Shown piece after piece: positions 7,317 through 15,097 of a DNA stretch of 33,170 nucleotides. The translations under genes were made by a program, and so were the position numbers. The stretch spans positions 1 through 33,170 of the forward strand of contig DAYA01000029.1 in NCBI GenBank assembly GCA_002506705.1, given 5' to 3'. Each line of letters begins with the position of its first letter. Positions within the stretch are counted from its first letter, which is position 1. The notes beneath the pieces are model-generated. The model saw only the letters and a program-made list of their open reading frames with translations. It ran no database searches and was not told the DNA's origin. Source of the stretch: Euryarchaeota archaeon UBA550 (GTDB taxonomy: Archaea; Thermoplasmatota; Poseidoniia; Poseidoniales; Poseidoniaceae).

Positions 7317-7858
7317 AGGTTATCTAGCCATGCCGAAACTCGGGTTTTCAAATCGGCTAAATCCGATTCGTTCGGGAAGGAAAAATCTGCCTCTTGAATA
7401 ATAACATCCAATCCCCAACCGGTTTCTCTTTTATCGCGTGCTTCCAAGTCCGAAAGGTCACCATCTTCCGAACGTGCTCTTGATTGGACTCTTTCGAATC
7501 TAAGTTGTTTAGAGGCCGTGATCGCTACTACCTTGAATGATTCACCCCAGTGACCTGAAAACACCTCACGTTCTGCAGTACCTCTCAGCCCCTCGATTAG
7601 CACGATTTCATTTTCCAATAACAACTCATCAACAGCTTGAACCAATCTCTGAGCAAGAACATCATCTCCATGTTCTGCCCTCATCTGTGATGCTACCTCG
7701 CCAAAAACGTGGGGCGCCTCAGGTATTCCTCTCACCTTGACCTCAGCCCTGACCATGTCCCCCATGGAACGTACGGGAATTCCTGTTTCTGCTAAAATTG
7801 CTGCGAACTCGCCCTTACCGGCTGCAGGTAATCCACTCACAGCGAATACGAGCCCCAT
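7313..7858 (-). CDS. UPF0200-family nucleotide kinase-like protein
   Basis: A 181-residue P-loop protein with the pattern of archaeal UPF0200 proteins, relatives of adenylate and dephospho-CoA kinases of unproven substrate. Visible motifs are VSGLPAAGKGEFA (P-loop near residues 9-16), RSMGDMVRAEVKVRGIPE, IEGLRGTAEREVF, ITASKQLRFERVQSR (LID-like arginines) and RDKRETGWGLDVIIQEADF. The family length is about 180-190, so it is complete. Oddly, the residue after the P-loop GK is Gly and the next is Glu (GKGE), whereas UPF0200 usually has GKS and adenylate kinase GKGT, so the usual Mg-binding hydroxyl is missing. It lies 18 bases after the ABC permease gene and is probably co-transcribed with it. 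No clear Shine-Dalgarno site is present. Confidence 0.85.
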   Translation of the reverse strand: MGLVFAVSGLPAAGKGEFAAILAETGIPVRSMGDMVRAEVKVRGIPEAPHVFGEVASQMRAEHGDDVLAQRLVQAVDELLLENEIVLIEGLRGTAEREVFSGHWGESFKVVAITASKQLRFERVQSRARSEDGDLSDLEARDKRETGWGLDVIIQEADFSFPNESDLADLKTRVSAWLDNL

Positions 7859-7876
7859 GATGTGCTCGGCGCGGTT

Positions 7877-9484
7877 TCAATTGTTGAACTCTGCCCTTCC
7901 CCATTTACGGTCAAGCAGTTTCATCAACAAAACTGCGGCTGCCACCAAGCAGCCGCTTACAACTAAAATTCCCTTAAATCCTGTTGCCATTCTTTCGTTG
8001 TCAAATTCAACAGCCTCTGCTTGCAGACCCTTGTCCTGAACTTGGTCTGCCCAATTTTCGTAGAATGATACATCACCTTGTGTAAATGAAAGTAAGAATA
8101 GTGCCAGTAATGGTAGAACTGTTCCAATCCAAAACCACGTCATGATCTTGGCATCGAAAATTGCCTTGTTTGGAGCAAGGCCCATCAAGAATGCAGTCAA
8201 GCAAACGATGTAGATACTGTTTGCAATCATTACAACCAAGCCAACCGGCAATACAGCCCATTCATCAAGCCTCCATGCCATCAAGCATAGGAAAATCACT
8301 GAAATCCATGTTGTAGCGAGGAAGTAAACTGTGACTTTTGCTCTGATTAATTGCGGAACGCTGAGTGGTAATCCATTCATGTGTTCGGGTGAGTCCAAAG
8401 CGGTTAGCCACGAGTAGAAGTTGAAACCAAAGAATCCCAAAAATGGTGCATAAGATAGCAGATTAATCGGAATAGGAGCTTCTGCAAAATCGACTAACCA
8501 CGCCATCATAAGTAAGACGATTAACGGAACTGAATAGGACACTGTCATCTTCTTCAATGAGCCCGAGCGAATTAGATCTACCACCTCTTTAGCAACCAGC
8601 AATCTTAGAGGGCCACTACCAAGGAATCTCAGTCTATCCCATGCTGGCAAAAATATCTCTTTCTTTGAAACTACTTTCACTTCAAAGTCATCTAGTACAA
8701 GTTGTGAAGCAATCCAAGCCAAGAAAATTGATGCTGAAAGAGCGGGAATTGCCAGCAGCAGGCCGTCTGGTTGTTGAGTTGCTAGACCCCATAGGAAGTA
8801 CTGACGAGGCATCAATCCTAGACCGATCGTAGTTCCAAGTCCTATCACAAAAATAGGCGTCAGACGGCTAAACCATCCGCCAAGAAGCCAAAGTGAAGAT
8901 GCTATGAAACTGAACGCCAAGCCTTGTGCTAATGTTACAGACATAGCGACCCACGTTCTTGGCAGGCTACTAAATTCAAGAGGAGTGCTAACAGTGGTAA
9001 AACTCTCGAGGAGAATGCCAATTGCCATTCCAGAGATTACTGGGGTTAGAATCAGCATCACATAATAGGTCAAATCTTTGACGTAGTAGGCAAAATGTGC
9101 AGTTGGATTGGTCAGTGGCTGTAGCGCGGGGGATGCAAGGAGGTAGTTCTTGGTTCCAGTTCTAGCAAGGACCTTTTCTCTACCGAGGAATGCGAAAGAG
9201 CCCATCCCCAAGCTAAAGAATAACAACGGAAGATGAAGGGCAAAACGCATTTCTTCCCAGGTGAATGCATTAGATTCAGTATCTGTTACTTGAGCCGCAC
9301 CTTCTCCCACTAGGAACTGAAGACCGATTGTAGCAACCATGGTTACAAGGGCGACTAACAGAGGGAAAAGTAGGATTCTTCTTTTCTTTGCAAAATCGAG
9401 ATTCTCTCTAAATTCTTCAATAAACATGGCACGGAAAGTAGCAGAAAATGCGCCCCATCCAACAAGAGGAGTGTTCAATTTCAT
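7877..9484 (-). CDS. ABC-2-type transporter permease
   Basis: A 535-residue polytopic membrane protein. After a cytoplasmic N-terminal segment (to about residue 37, ending FAKKRR) it has roughly 11-13 hydrophobic helices, with a cytoplasmic stretch in the middle (DDFEVKVVSKKEIFLPAWDRL) between two halves. It is the membrane half of the exporter whose ATPase is encoded just upstream. The size and two-half layout resemble large ABC-2 permeases of archaea and Gram-positive bacteria. The cargo is unknown. The ATG at 9484 gives a sensible N terminus. An 86-base gap with a perfect 20-bp palindrome separates it from the ATPase gene, unusually wide for this window. Confidence 0.85.
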   Translation of the reverse strand: MKLNTPLVGWGAFSATFRAMFIEEFRENLDFAKKRRILLFPLLVALVTMVATIGLQFLVGEGAAQVTDTESNAFTWEEMRFALHLPLLFFSLGMGSFAFLGREKVLARTGTKNYLLASPALQPLTNPTAHFAYYVKDLTYYVMLILTPVISGMAIGILLESFTTVSTPLEFSSLPRTWVAMSVTLAQGLAFSFIASSLWLLGGWFSRLTPIFVIGLGTTIGLGLMPRQYFLWGLATQQPDGLLLAIPALSASIFLAWIASQLVLDDFEVKVVSKKEIFLPAWDRLRFLGSGPLRLLVAKEVVDLIRSGSLKKMTVSYSVPLIVLLMMAWLVDFAEAPIPINLLSYAPFLGFFGFNFYSWLTALDSPEHMNGLPLSVPQLIRAKVTVYFLATTWISVIFLCLMAWRLDEWAVLPVGLVVMIANSIYIVCLTAFLMGLAPNKAIFDAKIMTWFWIGTVLPLLALFLLSFTQGDVSFYENWADQVQDKGLQAEAVEFDNERMATGFKGILVVSGCLVAAAVLLMKLLDRKWGRAEFNN

Positions 9485-9521
9485 CCCAGCACTGGTTGAA
9501 CCTAGTTTTTCTGGGAGAGAA

Positions 9522-9541
9522 TGGTCTGAATATTCAGACCA
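9522..9541. promoter_or_regulatory. Perfect 20-bp palindrome in the ABC transporter intergenic gap
   Basis: TGGTCTGAATATTCAGACCA reads the same on both strands over all 20 bases, with no spacer. It is 38 bases upstream of the permease ATG and 30 bases beyond the ATPase stop codon. A spacer-free palindrome fits a dimeric repressor operator better than an RNA hairpin, though a tight hairpin is also possible. It suggests the permease and UPF0200 genes may have regulation separate from the ATPase. Confidence 0.5.
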
Positions 9542-9570
9542 ATCATTGCTCTTGATGGATACGGACAGAA

Positions 9571-10350
9571 TTACTCCTCCTCGCTTACTCCTTCGTCGCT
9601 CAATCTCTCAGCTTCCTCAATCGAGTGCCCAACTAACCTGATGAAAACGTCCTCTAAGGTCTCTTCATCATTCTCTTTCAAACCTTTCACAGTACCAGCT
9701 GCCAACACTTTCCCGTGATTGATAATCGCCATGCGATTACACATTCTTTCAGCCATCTCAAGAACGTGAGAACAGAGGAAAATTGTACCTCCGTTAGCGA
9801 CCATATCAAGAAGCCACTGTCGGCACTTTCTCTGATAAATTGGATCTAGATTTGCAAATGGCTCGTCTAGGAATAGCAACTTGGGTTCATGGATAAATGC
9901 AGATGCTAGCATCACTTTCTGCCTCTGACCCTTGGAGAGATCTTTACACATGGTGTCTCTTTTTTCTTGCAAACCAAACCAATCCATCCAGTGTTCAACT
10001 TTCGAATCCAAATCTTCGACACCTCGCAACTTACCTACAAACTGCAAAAATTCGCTCGGTGTCAGGTAGGATGGTGGAGATTCAGACTCTGGTACAATTC
10101 CAATATTCGCCTTGAGTTTCTGAGGTTGCTTTGAGGCATTGATTCCGAGAACCTCCACAGCCCCGATACTAGGGCGCAGTTGACCGGTTAGTAGTTTAAT
10201 GAACGTAGATTTACCTGCACCGTTAGGTCCGAATACTCCGAAGAATTCTCCTGAACTAACTTTGACATTTAATGGATGAAGGGCGATAAAATCACCATAA
10301 CGCTTACCCAAATCTTTAGCGACAACCAAGGAATCTTCAGCGTCTGCCAT
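9571..10350 (-). CDS. ABC transporter ATP-binding protein
   Basis: A 259-residue ABC ATPase powering the adjacent permease. It has Walker A GPNGAGKST (41-49), a Q-loop position written as IVPESE (the usual Gln is Glu, as in many CcmA/DrrA-like exporters), signature LSKGQRQK (138-145), Walker B LLFLDEP (158-164), D-loop NLDP and switch His195 in LCSHVLE. The acidic C-terminal tail (ERLSDEGVSEEE) is typical of this group. It is close to the DrrA/CcmA exporter subfamily, so export of a lipid, drug or polymer is plausible but unproven. It is divergent from the enoyl-CoA hydratase gene across a 72-base gap with no clear TATA-like box. Confidence 0.92.
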   Translation of the reverse strand: MADAEDSLVVAKDLGKRYGDFIALHPLNVKVSSGEFFGVFGPNGAGKSTFIKLLTGQLRPSIGAVEVLGINASKQPQKLKANIGIVPESESPPSYLTPSEFLQFVGKLRGVEDLDSKVEHWMDWFGLQEKRDTMCKDLSKGQRQKVMLASAFIHEPKLLFLDEPFANLDPIYQRKCRQWLLDMVANGGTIFLCSHVLEMAERMCNRMAIINHGKVLAAGTVKGLKENDEETLEDVFIRLVGHSIEEAERLSDEGVSEEE

Positions 10351-10422
10351 AAATCATCCATGTGCTTCAATGACTTCAATGTGTGCTTACAGATTGATTT
10401 GCTATGACTATGTCGGAGTGGC

Positions 10423-11247
10423 ATGGACGAGGTAGTGATTATCGATGAAATCGCTTGCGAGAACGGTGATGGAATTATTGCGAAGGTTACAATCAATAGA
10501 CCAGACAAGTTGAATGCACTAAATCAAGACGTGGTAAAATCGCTCAAGGACATGTGCAAATGGGCCGAAGAAAATGATTCGGTCAGATGCGTGATTATCA
10601 CAGGTGCAAAACCGAATCCTCCGCCAGAAGGGAAGAGGGCCAAACCACATGCTTTCGTTGCAGGTGCTGATATCACAGAGTTTGCAGGCAAGAACTCAAC
10701 TGAAATTCGTGAATTATTTCGAGACAACGCCATCGAAGCGATCTGGAATCTGAGTAAGCCAACTATCGCAATGGTAGATGGGTTTGCACTAGGTGGCGGA
10801 TGTGAAGTTGCTTGCTCCTGTGACATTCGAGTTGCAAGTACAAGAGCAATCTTTGGAACTCCTGAGATAAAGTTAGGACTCATTCCCGGATATGGCGGTT
10901 CTCAGAGATTAGTCCACCTAGTTGGATATGGTCGCGCTATGGAGATGATGATGACTGGAAACAATCTAAGCGCAGAAGATGCTTACAGAATGGGACTAGC
11001 TAACCACCTGTGTGAGCCAGAGGAACTTGAAGCAAAGGCGATGGAACTGGCTGAAACTATTGCATCAAAGTCGATGAATACCATGAAGGTTGCAAAGAAA
11101 ACAATTCGCGCAGCACTGGATAACGGAATAACTGACGGTGTTGAAATAGAGGCTGTAGCATTCGCAAGCCTATTCGATACAGAGGACCAAGAAATTGGTG
11201 TTCAAGCATTCCTTACGAGAACTGAGCCTGAATGGAAGCACCGTTAA
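10423..11247 (+). CDS. Enoyl-CoA hydratase (crotonase)
   Basis: Hydrates 2-enoyl-CoA to 3-hydroxyacyl-CoA, a step of beta-oxidation and of amino-acid breakdown. The 274 residues show the oxyanion-hole segment HAFVAGADITEF (77-88), FALGGGCEVACSCDI (121-135, catalytic Glu128) and GTPEIKLGLIPGYGGSQRL (145-163, catalytic Glu148). Both catalytic glutamates are present, so a true hydratase is likely. An extra Pro/Lys-rich loop (about residues 62-76) precedes the oxyanion segment, where most crotonases have only a few residues. The ATG at 10423 is preceded closely by GGAGTG. It stands alone on this strand, divergent from the ABC ATPase, and shares TTAA with the stop of the convergent gene. Confidence 0.92.
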   Translation: MDEVVIIDEIACENGDGIIAKVTINRPDKLNALNQDVVKSLKDMCKWAEENDSVRCVIITGAKPNPPPEGKRAKPHAFVAGADITEFAGKNSTEIRELFRDNAIEAIWNLSKPTIAMVDGFALGGGCEVACSCDIRVASTRAIFGTPEIKLGLIPGYGGSQRLVHLVGYGRAMEMMMTGNNLSAEDAYRMGLANHLCEPEELEAKAMELAETIASKSMNTMKVAKKTIRAALDNGITDGVEIEAVAFASLFDTEDQEIGVQAFLTRTEPEWKHR

Positions 11248-12134
11248 TCGTCGCTAGCCATTTCATCTTTCAATGCAGCCAGTGCGCCCGAAGCACCTGG
11301 CGGCGGCGGAAGAGGAAGACCCAATTCTTCAGGTGTTGGAAGCCCTTGTGGAAGAGGAAGAGTTGCTGTTGTAGCTCGCTCTTCTTCTACCGCGACGAAT
11401 CCTGTATCCAGAGGAACTCTTAGTTTCAGAATTGAAGACTCATCAACTCTTACCAGAGTTGCACCGTAGACGTGGCCTGCTTCTGCTTCTGCAGGCTCGA
11501 TTAGGATATTGTGACCGTGGTTCTCGCTTTGGATAAGTCCGACCAAGTCTTCTCCGGAACTGTGCTCTTCCCACATCTTTGCAGTGGACGCACGGATTTC
11601 CGCCATTTGGTCACGTCGGCGCTCTTCTATGCGGGCACGGATTCGAGAATGGCGGTCTCGCTTTTCTTGTATGTGAGCTGAAATATTCGCATCCTCAATC
11701 GATTCTGGAGAGGATTCAACCACGTACTCGCCAGCAACGTGTACCTCTTCTACCGATACTGTAACCTCTTCTAGGTCATCATCAGGTTCAACGGTGATTT
11801 GTGCTTCTTCCGCTGCTTGCTTGCTAGCGGCGACCTTTGCCATCTTTCGTTCCCTCAGCGAAGCACCATCCAATTCATCCTTGGTTACAACTTCTGGAAT
11901 ATCCACAGAAACTTCCTCGATTTTTTTGACTTTTACAGGAGTTATCGTGTCTTGAGACCCTGGTCTCTTAACTGGTTTTGGTCCATCTGCAAGGTACACC
12001 CAAATAATTGCCAATAGAAGATTTGCACCCACTAAACCCCAGCGGCCATTCTCATCTAAATCGGCTTGTAGTAGGAAGAATCCTATGATTCCTCCAATCA
12101 GTAGAATGAAAACGATGAACCTTGATGTTTTCAT
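11244..12134 (-). CDS. Unknown two-helix membrane protein with coiled-coil and Pro-rich tail
   Basis: I do not recognise a family. About 296 residues: two adjacent hydrophobic helices (about residues 5-22 and 33-48) joined by a short loop, then a long cytoplasmic part. That part holds an acidic stretch rich in Glu and Val, a strongly charged probable coiled coil (HIQEKRDRHSRIRARIEERR) and a small predicted beta domain (LVGLIQSENHGHNILIEPAE onward). The tail is Pro/Leu/Gly-rich (LPLPPPPGASGALAALKDEM). I chose the ATG at 12134; a TTG three codons earlier is in frame with GGAGTGA close by. It lies 39 bases after rdgB and is probably co-transcribed. The coiled coil plus a tail with a possible helix suggests a scaffold or partner-binding role, but this is a guess. 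Confidence 0.8.
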   Translation of the reverse strand: MKTSRFIVFILLIGGIIGFFLLQADLDENGRWGLVGANLLLAIIWVYLADGPKPVKRPGSQDTITPVKVKKIEEVSVDIPEVVTKDELDGASLRERKMAKVAASKQAAEEAQITVEPDDDLEEVTVSVEEVHVAGEYVVESSPESIEDANISAHIQEKRDRHSRIRARIEERRRDQMAEIRASTAKMWEEHSSGEDLVGLIQSENHGHNILIEPAEAEAGHVYGATLVRVDESSILKLRVPLDTGFVAVEEERATTATLPLPQGLPTPEELGLPLPPPPGASGALAALKDEMASDD

Positions 12135-12173
12135 GCTGACCAACTCACTCCAAACCGCCCGCCCTCAAGAATA

Positions 12174-12818
12174 TCACCCAAGACTGTCGAGGTGTTGAAT
12201 TAATCCTGAAAGGGCCCTATGGCGGTGAGAATAATTCTGTTTTTCTTCTAGTGAAATGCCGCCGAATGGAGTACCATGTGTGCTTTTTACGCCCATTTCT
12301 CCGACGGGTAATGCATTTCCTTCTTCATCTAAATCAGAAGGTATGAAGATCGGGTCGAACCCAAAGCCGTCTCCAGTGACAGGTTGGTGAGCAATCCTAC
12401 CAGGGCAGACGCCTTCTGAAACAATGGTTTGTCCGCTTTTGTACAACACAGAAACAGCTCTGAATTCGGCTTTCCTCAGGTTGCCGTCTTGAATTGGGTC
12501 TTCGCTCTTCAGATGTTCCAATAGTTTGAGAATTCCATAGACATCAAGCGTTTTGAGCACGTAAGATGAATAGACACCAGGGAAGCCATTCAATGCGTCA
12601 ACGAATAATCCTGCATCTTCGACAAGAAGCATATCGTCTTGGTTTGGTAAATGAGGAATTGCCTGCTCAATTTTTGAAAGTGCGACCGTTTCTAAATCGT
12701 CTGCCTGAGGCTCAGATGCTTCAAATTCGAACTGTCTAACATCGATTCCATGATGTGAAAAGTACTCCCTAGCTTCTTCGACTTTGCCAGAATTGGTCGT
12801 CATGAACCAGATTGTCAT
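12174..12818 (-). CDS. rdgB: XTP/dITP pyrophosphatase (RdgB/HAM1 family)
   Basis: Hydrolyses non-canonical purine triphosphates (XTP, dITP/ITP) to monophosphates, cleaning the nucleotide pool. The 214 residues carry family motifs: FMTTNSGKVEEA (5-16), LVEDAGLFVDALNGFPGVYS (65-84, with catalytic Asp68), GDGFGFDPIF (149-158) and YSHRHRAL (196-203). Archaeal members are usually near 185-195 residues. The extra length is largely a segment of about 20 residues (161-187) between FDPIF and the conserved EEK, including VKSTHGTPFGG, where most homologues have a short loop. The ATG at 12818 is the obvious start. It is divergent from crcB, 64 bases apart. Confidence 0.92.
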   Translation of the reverse strand: MTIWFMTTNSGKVEEAREYFSHHGIDVRQFEFEASEPQADDLETVALSKIEQAIPHLPNQDDMLLVEDAGLFVDALNGFPGVYSSYVLKTLDVYGILKLLEHLKSEDPIQDGNLRKAEFRAVSVLYKSGQTIVSEGVCPGRIAHQPVTGDGFGFDPIFIPSDLDEEGNALPVGEMGVKSTHGTPFGGISLEEKQNYSHRHRALSGLIQHLDSLG

Positions 12819-12882
12819 AAATCACCCTGAAACTAATGGTTTTTGAGCATGTTTGATAGAGTGAGCCTCTCGAAGGTCATTT

Positions 12883-13236
12883 GTGAATTCTTACCTTGCT
12901 GTGGCTATCGGCGGAGCAATAGGTGCTATGCTTAGGTTTGCGATTAGCGAATGGGTAGGTACACCTCAAGCAACTTTGCTAGTCAACGCAGTTGGCTCAT
13001 TGCTCCTTGGCATGTGCATGGCCGGCCTTGCTGCAGAGTTGGTCTCAAAGGAGATGACTATTTTTGTCGGCACCGGGATTCTTGGAGCTTTTACTACGAT
13101 GTCGACTTTTTCGGTTGAAACCATCGAATTATGGAATGATGATCATACTTCAGCAATAGGATATGTGACAATCACTATGCTGCTCTGCCCAATTCTAGCG
13201 TACGCTGGATGGAAAGCCGTAGACACTATTGCTTGA
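12883..13236 (+). CDS. crcB: CrcB/Fluc fluoride channel
   Basis: Small membrane channel that lets fluoride leave the cell. The 117 residues form four hydrophobic helices with family motifs: GGAIGAMLRF (10-19), TLLVNAVGSLLLG (31-43, with the fluoride-facing Asn) and GTGILGAFTTMSTFSVE (63-79, with the central Na-site turn and Phe/Thr tracks). The start codon is GTG at 12883; no in-frame ATG lies nearby upstream and the N terminus aligns well. A single gene suggests a homodimer with dual topology. I looked for a fluoride riboswitch in the 64-base leader and saw none. Its end overlaps nadA on the other strand by 11 bases. Confidence 0.93.
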   Translation: MNSYLAVAIGGAIGAMLRFAISEWVGTPQATLLVNAVGSLLLGMCMAGLAAELVSKEMTIFVGTGILGAFTTMSTFSVETIELWNDDHTSAIGYVTITMLLCPILAYAGWKAVDTIA

Positions 13237-14356
13237 TTGACAACATTCTCTCAAGCGCGATTTTTGCACCTTCTTGGACTTCAGGTGCAACAATAACTTG
13301 GTTTGGGACTTCACCGGCTTCTAGTCGTTCTAAAACATCCATCAGGTACGCTGGATGAATCATGTACATAGTGGAACAAGGGCATACCGTCGGCTCTAGG
13401 CACTGGATATTCAAATCCTCATGTTGAGCGTCAAGTCTAGCAACCATGTTGATTTCAGTTCCTACAGCGATATGTGTGCCTGGTTCTTGCTGTGCAACGA
13501 ATCTGCGAATGAATTCAGTGCTACCATTAGCATCGGCTGCTTGCACGACTTCCATAGGACATTCTGGGTGGACAACAACCACGCCATCAGGATGTTCTTC
13601 TCTAAATGCATCAATTTGTGGGACAGTGAATCTTTTATGCACAGAACAGAATCCATGCCAAAGAACTATTTTCACGTCATCTGGAAGTTCGTTTTCTTCT
13701 CCTGGAGTCCAAACAGCCATCCTTTCAAGAGGGATTCCCATCGATAATCCTGTATTTCTTCCAAGGTGCTGGTCAGGGAAGAACAAGACTGCGCCCTTTG
13801 GACCTGCTCTTTCATAGGCCCACTCCAGAATACCCGTGGCGTTTGAAGAAGTACAAACTATTCCACCATGGCGCCCACAGAAATCTTTCAATTCTGCAGC
13901 GCTGTTCATGTAAGTTACAGGAATTAAACACGACTCTCCTTCTTTTGCTGTTGCAGGGTCCTTCAGTCCAGACTTTGCTAGAATCTCATCCCAAGCCACT
14001 TCCACTTCGTGAAGAGCGGCCATATCAGCCATTGAGCAACCTGCCCGCATGTTTGGGAGGATTACTCGCTGTTCGTCAGAAGTTAGAATGTCAGCAGATT
14101 CAGCCATGAAATGAACTCCACAGAAAACGATGTTTTTTGCGCTGGATTTAGCGGCTAGCTCGGAGAGCAGGAATGAATCTCCCAACAGATCTGCGTGCAT
14201 TACTATCTGGTCGCGTTGATAGTGGTGACCGAGTATTAACAGGTCATCACCTAGCGATTCTTTCAATTCAGCAATCCTGTCGGCGATTGCTGCTTCTTCA
14301 GGACCCATCGCATCATTTGTGAAGTCGATGGCACACATCGGCAGTGACACTGTCAT
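13226..14356 (-). CDS. nadA: Quinolinate synthase
   Basis: Condenses iminoaspartate and dihydroxyacetone phosphate to quinolinate in NAD biosynthesis, using a [4Fe-4S] cluster held by three cysteines. The 376 residues show ILGHHYQRDQI (41-51), GVHFMAESADIL (80-91), AGCSMAD (105-111, ligand Cys107), GGIVCTSSNA (164-173, ligand Cys168), VVHPECPMEV (261-270) and VCPCSTMYMIHP (324-335, third ligand probably Cys327). It is slightly longer than the compact archaeal enzymes (about 300) and resembles the longer NadA group. An ATG at residue 7 is an alternative start; the first was kept. No nadB or nadC is visible nearby. Confidence 0.94.
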   Translation of the reverse strand: MTVSLPMCAIDFTNDAMGPEEAAIADRIAELKESLGDDLLILGHHYQRDQIVMHADLLGDSFLLSELAAKSSAKNIVFCGVHFMAESADILTSDEQRVILPNMRAGCSMADMAALHEVEVAWDEILAKSGLKDPATAKEGESCLIPVTYMNSAAELKDFCGRHGGIVCTSSNATGILEWAYERAGPKGAVLFFPDQHLGRNTGLSMGIPLERMAVWTPGEENELPDDVKIVLWHGFCSVHKRFTVPQIDAFREEHPDGVVVVHPECPMEVVQAADANGSTEFIRRFVAQQEPGTHIAVGTEINMVARLDAQHEDLNIQCLEPTVCPCSTMYMIHPAYLMDVLERLEAGEVPNQVIVAPEVQEGAKIALERMLSIKQ

Positions 14357-14416
14357 CCTCTTGCCTCATTACTCCCTGTAGGCACTCCTTTTTGAACCAT
14401 ACACTTCTACGAACAA

Positions 14417-15097
14417 ATGATGCAGGCTTGGTCAGAGGGGGAGAGGCTCCACCTTGGTGCGGAGGCAGAGGTCATTTCTGGGACTTGGCACGGTAGGCCT
14501 GCTGTGCTAAAAAAGCGCAGACCTCGTGGTTGGAGACATCCAGATTTGGATGCAAGTCTAACAAAAAAGAGGATGACTAATGAAATCAAGTTGACAATTT
14601 GGTTAGCACGTAGAGGCGCACCAGTTCCTGCGATTTGGGACGTCGATATCGAAGAATCAAAAATCATCATGGAGAGAATCGAAGGGAAGCCTCTAATCGA
14701 AGTTCTAAGAAACAATGAGCATGATGAAGAATTGCTCATCAATGTTGGAAAGGCGATTAGAGAATTGCATCGCAATGCAGTAAATCACGGCGATTTGTCA
14801 ACTAACAACATTCTAATCGACAAAAACCGCAATCCCGTATTGATAGACCTTGGACTATCATCACGAGAATATGACTTGGAGGGATTCGGAATTGACCTCC
14901 ACGTATTACATGAAATTCTAAGGGCTAGTCACCCTGATGTTAAGGGAGCGATGGACTTAGTTCTCAGAGGATACCAAGAATTGGATGAGGAACTAGGAAA
15001 GCCTCAACCTGCTCCAGGAGGAATGCCACCTGAAGCTAAAGACGTTCTGAAAAGATTGGAGCAAATCATGATGCGAGTTCGCTATCATGGTGGTTGA
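14417..15097 (+). CDS. bud32: Kae1-associated kinase/ATPase Bud32 (KEOPS complex)
   Basis: Atypical small kinase/ATPase of the KEOPS complex, which makes the t6A modification on tRNAs reading ANN codons. The 226 residues include a lysine position Lys32 in AVLKKRRPRGWRHPDLD, the Bud32 marker RMTNEIKL, the catalytic loop HGDLSTNN (124-131) and metal-binding IDLGLSS (143-149, Asp144 for the DFG Asp). The length matches free-standing archaeal Bud32 (about 200-230). Here it is not fused to Kae1, and no Kae1 gene is in the window. Two ATGs are adjacent at the start (14417 and 14420), with no Shine-Dalgarno site, so it may be leaderless. Its last 32 bases overlap the end of the PAP2 gene on the other strand. 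Confidence 0.94.
   Translation: MMQAWSEGERLHLGAEAEVISGTWHGRPAVLKKRRPRGWRHPDLDASLTKKRMTNEIKLTIWLARRGAPVPAIWDVDIEESKIIMERIEGKPLIEVLRNNEHDEELLINVGKAIRELHRNAVNHGDLSTNNILIDKNRNPVLIDLGLSSREYDLEGFGIDLHVLHEILRASHPDVKGAMDLVLRGYQELDEELGKPQPAPGGMPPEAKDVLKRLEQIMMRVRYHGG

Noticed and set aside
11945..11960. GAGACC-CT-GGTCTC inverted repeat
   Set aside because: Only 6-bp arms, within the coding sequence of the unknown membrane protein; expected by chance at this length.
12819..12882. Possible fluoride riboswitch upstream of crcB
   Set aside because: The conserved crcB-motif bases and pseudoknot arms are not visible in this 64-base leader.
14363..14390. TGCCT...AGGCA inverted repeat between nadA and bud32
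   Set aside because: Five-base arms with a 13-base loop are too weak to support a hairpin or operator.
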